64,000 nt of DNA, from assembly GCA_008638375.1 (NCBI GenBank), contig CM018051.1, positions 36,861,177 through 36,925,176 of the forward strand. The letters are read 5' to 3'. Below, piece by piece: positions 34,468 to 46,168 of the stretch (position 1 is its first letter; every line of letters starts with the position of its first letter). The notes below the pieces were generated by a model. That model was not told the origin of the DNA. It did no database searches and worked only from the letters and a program-made list of their open reading frames with translations. This stretch comes from Nyssa sinensis. Its lineage: Eukaryota; Streptophyta; Magnoliopsida; Cornales; Nyssaceae. Both the position numbers and the translations under genes were made by a program.

Positions 34468-35884
34468 TTGTGTGTACATACACCAAGATTTGTATATAAC
34501 ACTGCATTGCCCCAAGCTGCCACCCAAATTGACCAATGGCAATCCATGCAAACCCCACATGATTGACTGAATCAGCCCCATCATCCTACATCACTCTCTG
34601 ATCTTCAATCATCTCACTGATATACATACAAATAGAGATATATATGTGGAAGGGTGTATACATGTGAGAGATAATGTTGTGATTCTCTTTGATCAAAAGG
34701 GAGTGCTATTTGAGAATTCACCACTGCATGTAGGGTGTGACAGAACTGTTAGAGAGAAATCTAAAGAGAGTGTCAGGGGCATTGGGTGAGAGAAGTGAGT
34801 GCGTGCACATGAATGTGTGTGTATGTCCATGGATATACAAGCTTGAGCTTGGCCTATTGTTTACATGCAAATGCACAAGGGAAGGGGGAACTGAAGCATG
34901 ACTGAACTGAGGCAGCCACCGAGGTCGTGCCTGAACCAAGCCATAGGAGAGACTGCCACTGTTGAAGGTAAGAATTCAAATTTTTCCTTCATTTATTGGT
35001 TTGAATTTTTAGAATTGTTTTGAGGAAATTCTGAGGCTATAAGGACTGTAATTGCATGCATGTTAGCTAGACTGAAAATCTGGGTTGTTTAAGCATAAGA
35101 AGGACTATTGGACTGCTTGGAATTCAAGCAAAAACTCAAATTCGCCATTGAAGGACCTGCACTGAGTTGGGTTTGATCAACCTCTACCGAACTTGATTTG
35201 ATTTACCCAGACCTGAACTAGACCCCAAGGGGATCTCAAAAAATCTACCTACGCGATCCCAGAACCCAGTACAGACCCATGAATTTGGAAATGAACCTAC
35301 GGGTCAAAAATTCAATCCGTTAAAATACGCAACCAAACTGAAATCTAGGGATAAGAACTTGATCCTCATAACCTGTAGGTCACAAAGCAACTAATTTTAG
35401 AGAAAATGAACCAAAACCGAGAGCCCTAGGGTCAGTTGCAGACCAAATTATCGTTTTTCAAAACAGACCTGCCTAGAGCTCGATTCGAAGCTCGAAATGG
35501 ATGTTAAATGATGGATATGAAGTGCAGAAACTCATCGGGATTGAAATCAGCAAGAAATCGAGTCTAAATTGCCACGAAATTGAAAGAGAAATTCTCTGTA
35601 AATTAGGGCAACACTGAGTCGAACGATGGGGAAGACGGAGTTGACTCGGCCAGTTGACCGAGTCAAGACGAGTTGGCCCAGTCGACTAGGACACGTGTCT
35701 GTCCAAGAGCAGGCCACCGCATTATTAAAACTACGTCGTTTGGTTAACTGATTTTTAAATTATTTTAGGGCTGACGTCATCATGACGTCAGCAATGTAAC
35801 ATAACCGGTTAGAATCGGACTGGACTGGACTGGCTCACTTACAAAGGGACTGAACCCTTTGGTTCAGTTTTAAACTTTGAATAA

Positions 35885-36370
35885 ATTATCAAATTACCCC
35901 TGATGCTATACGAAACTTAAATGAAGTCTGATTGGAACGAAACTGATACCGATAGGAGCCCAAATACTGATGAAACTATATACATGATTAAATGACGATT
36001 CAGGGTCAGAATTACACAAAACGTAAAATGACCAAAATACCCCTGAGCACTGTGAGTGCAGAGTAGAGGCCAAATAAAGGTTAATCTGATCTGATAAATT
36101 ATTATAAACATAGTTACAAAAATAGAAGGGGTAAATAAGACTCCGGAACAGTCAACGCGCAAAATGAGAAATGACTAATGTGTCCCGATGACCTAAAGCA
36201 GATACCAAATGAAGTCCAAAGGACTTAAAACCTCATATATACGATATATGGGATATTCTGGGGACCACGATAGGGCTCGGGATAAAAATGGCAAAATTAC
36301 CATTTTGCCCCTAAGAATAAATAGGTACCTAACTAATAATGAATGAAGTCTAAAAGACTTAGATTAGAAT
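35885..36370. repeat. Degenerate modules in E9
   Basis: Phrases of the type CAAATTACCCCTGATGC, AAAATGACCAAAATACCCC and AAATTACCATTTTGCCCC alternate with GAAGTC-GGA blocks at about 35890, 36030, 36190 and 36300. They correspond to the modules at 57290-57740 in E10. Confidence 0.6.
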
Positions 36371-37029
36371 CCTGGTAACCGCTAAGCCTAATTAAAAAAT
36401 GAAATAGCCTCGGGTGAGACCGATGAAAGGAGGATAGGCTACTAGGCTATCTTAGGTAATCCGATAGACACCTAAGATGACGAATAAGACCTGAATGGAT
36501 GAATTTTGATCTGTCTATGATTAATGATGATTATTTAGGATGTACAAGGATGTGCCTGAGACAATGTTTGGAGGTTGTCAGATTATTTGCACAAGGAGAT
36601 AAACCTAAAAGTTTGTGAGTAACTTCTGACACTGTCTAGATACTGTTCCTTGAATCACTGTATTGTTTTGAATGTCATACCGTTTAAATGCAAATATTTA
36701 TATGCATGTTTTTCGTACTATATCACTTATGACATGGTTTTAGTCTTCTTAAATAATTGACTATATTCTTGATCGCTGTGCTAGCATCCCGTATTGTTTT
36801 GCCTGTTTTGAACTGTTGAGATAAATGGATGTATTAAACCATTATTCCCGAAATGATTAAACTAAACATGTGATATAGGCAAAGAACGATATTTTTTTGT
36901 ACCGTACCACTTTGTATAGTATACTGTCTAAATACTATATTGTTTAAATGTACGTACTTAATGTAGGCCCCTTTGCACTACATTTCACATGATGTGATTG
37001 TGTCCTTTGAATTAGGAATTCCATTCAGT

Positions 37030-37460
37030 TCGGTTATGTGCTATCCGTTAATGCTATGTCTATGTCCCTGATTGATACGTTTGATTCCAATGTGTACCGC
37101 CCGTCGATGATAGGTCTGTTTGGATTGATGTATTGTTCAGTTCCATTATGTTCTACCCGTGATGACATTGCCCTGTCTTGATTAAAACGTTGTTCAGTTC
37201 GGTCATGATTCGTTCCGCTAGTGATATGTCTCTGACTTGATTGTTATATCATTTCTACTCAGCTCCGTTATGTTTCGTTCCGTTCATGATGTGTTTGTGT
37301 CTTGATTAGTATATTGTCTTGTTCAGATCCGCTATGTTCTAGCTGTCGATGATATGCCTCTGTCTTGATTGAATTATTGTTCCCACTTAGTCTCAGTTGT
37401 GATTCGTTCCGTTAATGAAGTGTCTGTGTCTTGATCGATATATTGGCAATGGTTATTGTT
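37030..37460 (+). repeat. Minisatellite in E9 (about 60 bp units)
   Basis: Six or seven imperfect units with CAGTTCCGTTATGTTC, CGTTGATGATATG, TGTCTTGATT and GATATATTGTT. They are more diverged than the related array in E10. Confidence 0.75.
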
Positions 37461-37686
37461 TTGGTCCGATTGGTTATGTTATGTTTCGATTCGTTTGTAC
37501 TGTTTGTGCAATCCCGTTCTATTGTATTAGACTGCTTATGAAATGGATTTAGAAAATTGTTATTTTGAAATGACTAAATTATCCACGTGCCTGGGAAGCA
37601 AGAACTGGTTTTGAAACCCATGATAGGGAATCTGTGTTACTCACTGGGCTTATTTAAGCTCACCCCATTATCCTGACATTTTTCAG

Positions 37687-37816
37687 GAACTACCTCCATT
37701 GGATTAAAAGGGTACTATGACATGACGTGGATAGGCCGAGTGGCATTGCAAATAAGGATCAGATGGCACTGATTTGTAGAGACTTGCATTCTTGTGAATC
37801 GAATCCGTATATCCAG
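37687..37816 (+). other. E9 candidate mini-exon, 130 nt
   Basis: Acceptor ACATTTTTCAG|GAACTACC, 130 nt, then donor ATCCAG|GTGAGTGA. The upstream donor is GAAG|GTAAGAATT at 34967/34968. The E10 counterpart has exactly the same length and near-identical ends. Confidence 0.55.
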
Positions 37817-38697
37817 GTGAGTGATATGATACGACTGACTTGATTGACATACACTAGATATTGGAACATGGCTCATGGAATTAAATGGTACTCTAGAGAT
37901 ATTAGATCTGCTCTGTTGTTATATGTTTGATTTTATATAGGCTCTGAGGTTAGAACTATTGGCTGTTTAGATTATAGACTGCTCTGTGGTACATACCTCA
38001 CGATGGGTACATGAGTTGCATTCCCGTGATATAAAAAAAAAAGTTTTAAATTCCGCTGCATCTGACCCTACAGTCGGAATGCAATTCGTCGGTAAGTTTA
38101 GAATTTGCCTTCGGTTGGTCGCGTGGCAGCTGACTGGCATCATGTCCTCGACATCTGCGTAGGGTGGGGTTCGGGATGTGACAATAAGTATCTCTTTTAC
38201 TAATTTAGACTCTACTATTGAGTCTGAAATGTCGAAGAACGTCGGTTTAGACTTTCACGGTTTCCAATTTGGACTTCTATACTAAAAAGGGCATAATGGA
38301 CATTTTACACTTTTATGTGTCTTTACTCCTCAAGGTGTCTTTTCACAAATTGGACTTCATCGTTGAGTCTAAAATGCTTGAAATAATAAAGATTCACTAT
38401 TCATTTATTTTAATCAGAGTCTGTTGGACTCACATTTGACTCAGGGGCATTTTGGTCATTTGGCACTTTTACGAGTATTTATTTCTCGGGACTCCCTCTC
38501 ATGAAACAGACTTCACCATTGATTTTAGAATATTCAAGATAGTAAGAAAACACTATTCATTTGTCGATTTTGGACTTCGGTCCATTTAACAATAATTATT
38601 ATTATTTAATTAATTTTTTTAATTATTTTATTTATTTGGTTCAACTACAATATATATATATATATATATATATTGGGTGGAATGAGTTCACATGTGC

Positions 38698-38767
38698 CTT
38701 AGTGGCACAGTGGTCCTCAGCTCAGGAGTTAGAACCCCACGTGACCCTCAAGTTCCGATTTCAATTC
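38698..38767 (+). other. tRNA-like module in E8 left LTR
   Basis: AGTGGCACAGTGGTCC (box A-like) and, about 45 bases later, AGTTCCGATTTCAATTC (box B-like). The same module is in the right LTR. It is not foldable as a full tRNA. Confidence 0.45.
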
Positions 38768-39735
38768 ATGTGCGTAGCAACCCCCCTATTTTTTCTCTAT
38801 TTCTTTAAAACAAATAGCGATTAATTGTTAAAATAGGGGTAGGATAACCCATTCCCCAACAAACTTTAAATCTAATTTCCTAACTGAGTACCCAAACACC
38901 CCCAATCCCATCAAATTTAAAATAGTAACCCTTCACCCGTTTAATCGTGCGATGGGTTGGGTTCCAACCCGACCCGTGACCCGTTCACCTGACCCGGCCA
39001 AAATAGTCCCCGTTCCATGCAATTTTTCGATGGCCCTCCAATCACCTTCTCTGGTGCTTGTGGTCGAAAAACTGATTTCCAGAAATTGTTTCCCCCTTTT
39101 TCCGTTGCCGTTTTGAGCCCTTTTTAATCCTAACCTTCCCCAAACATATTTTTAAGTATTTCTATCACATTTTTGGCCCTCAAAACTTAGTGAACAGTCC
39201 TAAAATTTCAAAACCCATTTTTTCGATAACACCCCCTTTCTCCCTCATTTCTTTACCAATTCTTTTGTAGTTTCTTCCTAGATTCCTTTTTTTCTTTCTA
39301 GATTAAGATTATACATCTAAACACAAGCTTCATGCAACTTCAAATAAAATCCAGAAATTAAAATTACAAATTTTTTTTTGAAGAACTTACCTTCTGCCCA
39401 GCCTTCCTCCTCCCCTTTTTCTCCTTCTTCTTCCTAACTCCTCTTTTCTCCTTCAGTTTCTGATTCCCTTTCAATCAACCCACATATATATGTGTGTGTG
39501 TGTATATATATATGTATATATATAACTTCAGCCGCACGTCTCTCTCTCTCTCTCTCTCTCTCTCTCCTTTTTTTCTTTCCTTTCCTTCCTCCTCCTTTGA
39601 CCTTTCCTTTTCTGTTTTTTGTAACCTTCCCTTCCCCCTCCTTTAATTATTTCTTAAATTTTTAGGTTACTTATATATATATATATTTATTCTACCTTAT
39701 ATATATATATATATATTACCACATGTTCGGTTACA

Positions 39736-39770
<35 letters not shown>

Positions 39771-40767
39771 TCATATATATATATATATACATATATTCAT
39801 ATATATATATTGGTATTTAATATTATATATATATAGTTGTATATATATTTATAAATGGTTATATATATAATATATATATATATTTTATAATTCATATATA
39901 TATATATGGTTATATATATTTATAATTTTATACATTTATGTATTCACACCCATATATGTATACATATACGTACACGTACTTCAATGCTCGCTCGTGGCTT
40001 ACTCTGATATTGCCCAAGCATCGTCTGTCTCGGTATTATTATTTGACTCTTTTCTAAAATTTTTTGAATTAGTCCTATTTGTTTGGGTTAGGGTGTTACA
40101 TTCTACCCCTTTTAAATTGAATTATCCTCAAAACTCGAATGTTCATAATCTAAGAATTCTATTATCTCCTTATGCCAATTTCATCATTATTGTTCCCTTT
40201 TTTAATCTATATCTTAGACTTATCTCTGGCATTCAAATACTATATTCTCAAGCGAGAAGATTTCTTTATACAAGGTTCACCATTCTTTTGTATTCCTCTT
40301 TGTTTTAATTTCAGTAGTGAATTTTAAAAGTCAAGGGTTTAACCTTTTAACTTGCTCGAGACTTTTAACTTCCTCGAGACTTTTAACTCATTGTCTCCAA
40401 ATTTTAGTATTAACATTCCCATGCTTATCTCTTTAGTTCTTAGATCTATGGCTTGGGATATATTACTTTCATTACTCATCCTGAGTCATCTTTTCAGTTA
40501 CTTGACTATTTTCCCTTGTTACCAGTATCTTGACTAGTTTCATATATGTTTCGTCATTATATTCATCTCATTTGGTATTAGGCCGTGATTACCTTACTAT
40601 TTATGGTCTCTTAACTTTCGTTGGCCTCGTATGGCGCATTATGTGCTAGGTAAAGGTATCTAGCACCTTGATCTTTTCTTTATTATCTGTTTCTTTGGTA
40701 GTGGTCATAGGAAGTCAATGATGTAACTAGACTACATCATTTCTATCGTTTAGAGTGTTTTGGCTTC

Positions 40768-41217
40768 TCATTCAAGTACTTTAAGTTTTATTAAGGACAA
40801 AGTTCTTGATGGATTCATATTATTCCACTTGAATTCATATGGAGGCTTAGGATAATAATCTGGAAGAAAAGTTTGGATTTTCATCTGTTCGAATCTTATA
40901 CACAGTTTTCTTTCAAATTTCTCCTCCCATTTTTTTTTTATCACAAGTTCCACCTTGGATTTACTACATGCATTCGGTTGCGAGATTTGCAATGTTACCC
41001 ATTTAAGTTTCTTTTTGTGTATTGAACTTTCTTTGGTTACGACCCTTATCGTATTTCCCTTTAGCATTTTCAGCGTCATACTCCCTTTTGTTTTTATGAA
41101 CATCTTTTGGTTTGTGTCAGGATGGTTCACTCGTATTCTCCTTGTATTACAATATTTATCCCATGCACGGGTAAGCTCATATTTATTCAAAATTTTCATT
41201 TGTGATTTCTCAATCAC
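40768..41217 (-). pseudogene. Hypothetical ORF, 149 codons, in E8 interior
   Basis: This is the longest open frame in the interior, in the sense of E8, roughly 550 bases before its 3' end. The protein is Lys-rich (for example KWVTLQISQPNACSKSKVE, VIKKKWEEKFERKLCI) and has a Pro/Tyr stretch, YYPKPPYEFKW. I do not recognise a family. It could be a chance frame in A-rich sequence; the overlapping plus-strand frame (40955-41296) is T-rich and Phe-rich, as chance frames are. Confidence 0.25.
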
Positions 41218-42159
41218 GTGTCCATTCCTTGAAGATTTATCAATCCTCTTTTCATTTCATTTTGTATTATTTCATTATTTTTGTACTATTCATTGACATA
41301 CCTACCTTTATTTTCAAATTTGTGTGCATTCATCCTTTTATGAATTAGATAGGTTGAGGAAATCAGTTCTTACATTTTTTTCAAATTATAGACTGGTACA
41401 AAGGCCTTTTATTTCTTGCTTACAATCGAGCTTTTCACAGATTTTGATTTCTCATTCCTTCATGGATTAAAGTATAGTACATATACTTAGTTCATTTCTT
41501 CTTTAGGTCTTGATGGACTTATATATAAAAAAAATTTAGGGTAGTCTTTTACCTCATTCACTGATTCTTCATATGTCATAGTCTACTTCCAAAGTGTTCT
41601 TAACTGTGTTATCATATTTGGTGTACCTTGAACCTTCCACATCATTTGATTAGTTCAAATCTCAAAATCTTATGACTTTTTAATTTATAACCATTATTTT
41701 GGTTCCATTTACCTTTGCTCAGAAAGGTTGTTCAAATGTCTCATCTCTTATGTTCGTCATCGTATTCGATTTTTCATCATATGTTACATTTCTCTCCCCA
41801 ATTGTTATTCAAATTTTACAAACTTGTTTCTTTTTCAAAGAACTTATTCAACCATATTGAGAGTTCCTTGTATATTCTGTGACTTCATATCATATTTCAG
41901 GATTGGTCAAATCAATTAGCCATCCCATCATTTTATCGTTTCATTTGACATTCAAAGTTTATCAAGATTATGCCAAGTTTTTCCCACCATAGAAATTCTC
42001 TACTTCCTTAGTTTCACAGATTTAGTTATTCTTACTTTCTACCTCAATCTTAATTGTTCTCGTAACTCAAATAATTATGTATCACTTTAGCACAGTCTTT
42101 GTCTTCACCAGTTTTCTCGGTACCATGCCACAATTTCTGTCTCTTTAATTGTTAGATCA

Positions 42160-43620
42160 CATTGATCCTCAAAAGTCATTCAGAGTCATCAATCATTTAT
42201 CTTTTGAAATAGATTAAGCTAATTCAATAAAGTACCGCCCACAATTGGGTCATATTGTCACCTAGATCACAAGTTCAATTGAATTTTTCCCAATGATCAT
42301 TCATCACGTGTCAATTTCCTTTTAGAACCATTACATTTCATAATGTTCACTTGATAGTCTCGTTGAATCAGTATTTGCCTCCCAATGATCCATTTGTCTT
42401 TGCCCTATATGACTCACTCAAGAATCCTCATATTTTTGATATGTCATCAATCCATCTAGAGTATCAAACTCCTCACATAACTATTTATTAAGTCTTCCTA
42501 AGACCATCTCTCATATAGATTTGTTGTTAAATCCACCGACTTCCCAACTTTTCACAATCCCAACTCTATGTCACCTTATATCTTCCAAAAAAGCATTAAC
42601 CATTGCCCTTGTTCAAATGATAGTTTCTCCTAATTCATTGATCAACTCACAGTTTAATGACTTAAGAGTCATCAACCTCGACACTGGTACGATTCTTCCC
42701 AAGAATCCTTAACCTTTGCCCTTAAGCATACTATTTTTTCCCAAAAGTCACTATTCATTTGATCATTTCAATCGTCCAATAAACATCAAAGTCAGTCATA
42801 GCATAATCTTTCCCAAAGACTATTAACCTTAGTCTTTAAACAAGCTATCGTCCTCCAAAAGTCACCGATTATTTAACTATTCAAATCATCAGATTCTTAG
42901 TTTTTTTAAGGGTATCTAATCGGTTAATAATCGTGTACTTATGATCTGTACCTCATATGCTCTATATATATCATTCATGAATAATGATTTCCTTGTAGTA
43001 CTTCAAAAATCATATATCCTCTCAAGTTCATGGTTTCTTTAAATGATTTACTACCCATTCATTCTTTATGATCATTTAGATCATATTGATTTGTAACAGT
43101 TATTCAGAATCATTTATCATTTACTTTCATCTAACTTGATAGAGTATTGACTAAAATCGGGTTACACATCATCTTAGATCACAAGATTCATTAAATTTCT
43201 TTCTAATATTTATTCATTATGTGCCAGCCTTTTTTCAAAATTACCACATTTCATAAGGTCAATTCTGACAATCTCGCTCATTTAGTAATTGTCTCCAAGA
43301 CTTTATTCATCTTTACCCTATCAGGGTTTACTTATGACTTACTCAAGAATTTCCATATTTCTAGTACATCATTAATTTATTTAGAGTATCAACTCCTCCT
43401 GTAATTATCCATTAAGTTTCCTTCAGACCATCTCTCATTCAAGCCTCGTTTATTTATCTATAACATTTATCGAAATCTTCTCTAGTATTTTCAGTGTCAT
43501 TCCTCAAGAATCCTTATTGTTTATCTTTCACATACTACTATTCCCTAAACGTCACTATTTACTTAATCATCCCAATTGTTCAAGAATCACTGATTTCCAT
43601 CATAACATATAGTCCTTTTC
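42160..43620. repeat. Internal direct duplication in E8
   Basis: Two copies of a segment, about 42160-42830 and 43078-43620, align in order with many substitutions and small gaps. Anchors include AGATCACAAG, CACATTTCATAA-type, CAAGAATCC, TTTAGAGTATCAA and CCATCTCTCAT. It appears to be an old tandem duplication. Confidence 0.65.
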
Positions 43621-44289
43621 CCGCAATATATAGTATTCATCAATAATAAATCTTTCGATGGTATTGAAATAGTTAACATGTAACCTAGGGCTTCTGTTTC
43701 TAAGTTTAACTTAGCAGTAAATGTGGAAGCTGTAATCAATATGTAGAGTCAATATTGAAACAATATGTGGGTAGGTTGTAAACAACTGAAAAAAAAAAAA
43801 AAAAACCTACGACTACTAGTACAATAGCCTGATCATCTACTAGTGGTGTTTTTGAGACATTATCCTTGGTGGAATTTTAGGCAGTTGGGGCATTTAATTA
43901 TGCCTCTATCGTCATAATTGATCATTTTTGGCAAATTCCTTCACAACCCATTTTATGGTGTTTGCTGGTGCCACTACTTCATTGTAAGTGGTCAACCGCT
44001 AGGGCCTAATTCTGGGTAGAGCCTTGATGACTCTTTTCATAAAGCATTCTATTCTGTTCAATTGATTAATCCGATCTATCTCAGTTAGATGATTTCTGAC
44101 TATCGGCGTATTTTTGGTGTTAACCTTTTCTATAAAAGATAATCAGGCAATGTATACATAAAATATCAGTCAGTGTTCACATAAAAGTCTAACTTAGTAA
44201 TGTTAGTATTATCTATCGACTAACTCTTAGACTTTAACAGTTCTAGTACTCTAATCCTGTCTCCCATGACTCATTAGAACCTAAGGCTC

Positions 44290-44301
44290 AGCTCTGATAC
44301 C
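44290..44301 (-). other. E8 primer-binding site (tRNA-iMet)
   Basis: Minus strand TGGTATCAGAGC, followed on by TGAGC, separated from the LTR end at 44306 by about four bases (GAA and one more). Same primer class as E3. Confidence 0.92.
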
Positions 44302-45489
44302 ATTCTGTCATGACCCGAAACCCACCCTATGCGGATCTCGTATCGTAGGGCCAGCCTTGTGGCCGTCCCTATTTTTTTTTTCTCGGTATCAATGACAACA
44401 ATATATAATTTAAAACTTAAACAGTAAATCAGCAGAAGTCTTAATATAAAATATTGTTCGACAATGTTAAAAGATAAACCAACATGAAACTAACATAACA
44501 TCACCCTTAGGTGGTGAATACATGGGAGAAACTACATCACTTCTAACATATTCCTCAAACTGTCCCCCTATGCTCTTGGACTCTTACTGTGGTCCGTAGC
44601 ATCTTACCTGAAAATATAGTAAGTCGAGGTGAGCTAAACGAAGCTCAGTAAGTAAATTCCCATCTCCGACATGGGCTAGGGTTAACATAGAAAGAACATA
44701 AATTCATAAATAGGAACATGATAGCCAATCATGGGACACAATGCGATCATAGCCAATAAGGATAAAATGCCACAATGGCCAATGAACAATAGGGTCACAA
44801 TAGACAATCATGGGTAACGGACGTAACATGAACATGGAAAAGCTCAATAGAAATTAGTCAACATAAAAGGACTGCCACAATAAATCCGTAACATTCAATT
44901 GTAAACAATAAGTGAACTCTAAACATAAGATTATTCATAGGGAATGACAACATCCTATAAATCCAATAAACGTAAACATGTCAATCAACTATAAGTGATG
45001 CATTTACTCTGTTCAGGGCTTGGCAGACTCTTGGTCTTTTGGGACCCGGCATACCCCCTTAACCTCAACACATGTAAAACACCACAATAATTCAATGCGT
45101 AAATACGCCATTTTTCCCATATGTCCGTTCACGGACTCGACTCGTAGGTCCTGTCAATCGACCAGTAGGTCCTGTCAACACAGAAAACATCAGATGGATA
45201 TTATAACTGAGCACAAATCCGACATTCATAATAAATTATGATTATTCATGATTCCATAAGAAGTGTATAAAAATAGAATATCGTTTATGTAGTAAAACAT
45301 AATAGTGGCCTTTAAAGGCATAGTACAAGATAACAATCAATGATATAGCAATAAAAAATGTCCACAAGATAGTACAACATCACATTGTGGAAGTAATAAA
45401 TATTTGGTACATACAAGAGTACAAAATTGGCAATAACAGAATGAATATGGCTTGGAAGACCACATGTAAGAGATTGAAATTTACTTACC

Positions 45490-45540
45490 TTATCAGTACG
45501 TCCTAGTATTCCGTAACTTTTCCTTTTCCCTTCGAATTCC
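45490..45540 (-). other. E8 right LTR candidate mini-exon, 51 nt
   Basis: Minus-strand acceptor GAATTATAAG|GAATTC and donor ATAAG|GTAAGTAAA, a perfect consensus, 51 nt apart. The upstream donor AGAAG|GTAAGATC is at about 46781, giving a 1241 nt putative intron. Confidence 0.5.
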
Positions 45541-46092
45541 TTATAATTCAGTAAACATATCTTAGTGCTTATGTTATTTATCAAATTTTATACTTCGTTA
45601 CTATAAGTATCTCTTTTACTAATTTAGACTCTACTATTGAGTCCAGAATGTTGAAGAAAGTCGATTTAGACTTTCACGGTTTTCAATTTAGACTTCTATA
45701 CTAAAAAGGGCATAATGGTCATTTTATACTTTTACGTGGCTTTACTCCTCAGGGTCTCTTTTCACAAATCGGACTTCACCGTTGAGTCCATAATGCTTGA
45801 AATAATAAGCATTCACTATTCATTTATTTTAATCGGAATTCGTTGGACTCACATTTGACTCAAGGGCATTTTGGTCATTTGGCACTTTTACGAGTATTTA
45901 TTTTTTGAGAACTCCGTCTCATGAAACAGACTTCACCATTGATTTTAGAATATCCAAGATTGTAAGAAAACACTATTCGTTTGTCAATTTTGGACTTCAG
46001 GCCATTTAACAATAATTATTATTATTTTATTAATTTATTGATTTGGTTGAACTACTATATATATATATATATTGGGTGGAATGAGATCACAT

Positions 46093-46168
46093 GTGCCTGA
46101 GTGGCATAGTTGTCCTCAGCTCAGGGGTTAGAACCTCACGTGACCCTCAAGTTCCGGTTTCAATTCAT
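46093..46168 (+). other. tRNA-like module in E8 right LTR
   Basis: Same as the left LTR copy: AGTGGCATAGTTGTCC and GTTCCGGTTTCAATTC about 45 bases apart. It was therefore present before the element transposed. Confidence 0.45.

Larger units (their letters stand above)
33979..38183 (+). mobile_element. E9: solo LTR, 4205 bp, inserted in E8 left LTR
   Basis: It starts TGTAACACCCGATCC and ends GGGTTCGGGATGTGACA. ATAAG flanks it on both sides (33974-33978 and 38184-38188). The matching part of the E8 right LTR (about 45600-45620, ACTATAAGTATCTC) is the undisturbed target with one ATAAG. There is no primer site or interior, so it is solo. U3 has a tRNA-like module and a leader ending in a donor at 34967. 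It is related to E10 along its whole length. Confidence 0.95.
32577..40100 (-). repeat. E8 left (3') LTR, about 3.3 kb, split by E9
   Basis: Plus-strand ends TGTCACGACCCC and GGGTGTTACA. It is collinear with the right LTR, except that E9 plus its 5 bp duplication (4210 bases) interrupts it at 33979. A tandem copy of a ~105 bp segment (TACATCACTTCTAACATATTCC) occurs at 32801-32990, where the right LTR has only one. Long (TA)n and (TC)n tracts lie in U3 (39540-39920). Confidence 0.92.
40101..44305 (-). mobile_element. E8 internal region
   Basis: 4.2 kb without gag, protease, RT or integrase signatures. A direct repeat of about 600-670 bp, offset by about 910 bases, is present (roughly 42160-42830 and 43078-43620). 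Shared anchors are TCACTCAAGAATCCTCATAT/TTACTCAAGAATTTCCATAT and GACCATCTCTCAT. It may be an ancient derivative of an autonomous interior, now unrecognisable. Next to the right LTR it holds the primer site. Confidence 0.7.

Noticed and set aside
40955..41296. 113-codon plus-strand ORF rich in Phe and Ser
   Set aside because: It overlaps the minus-strand 149-codon frame and has the composition expected of T-rich antisense sequence.
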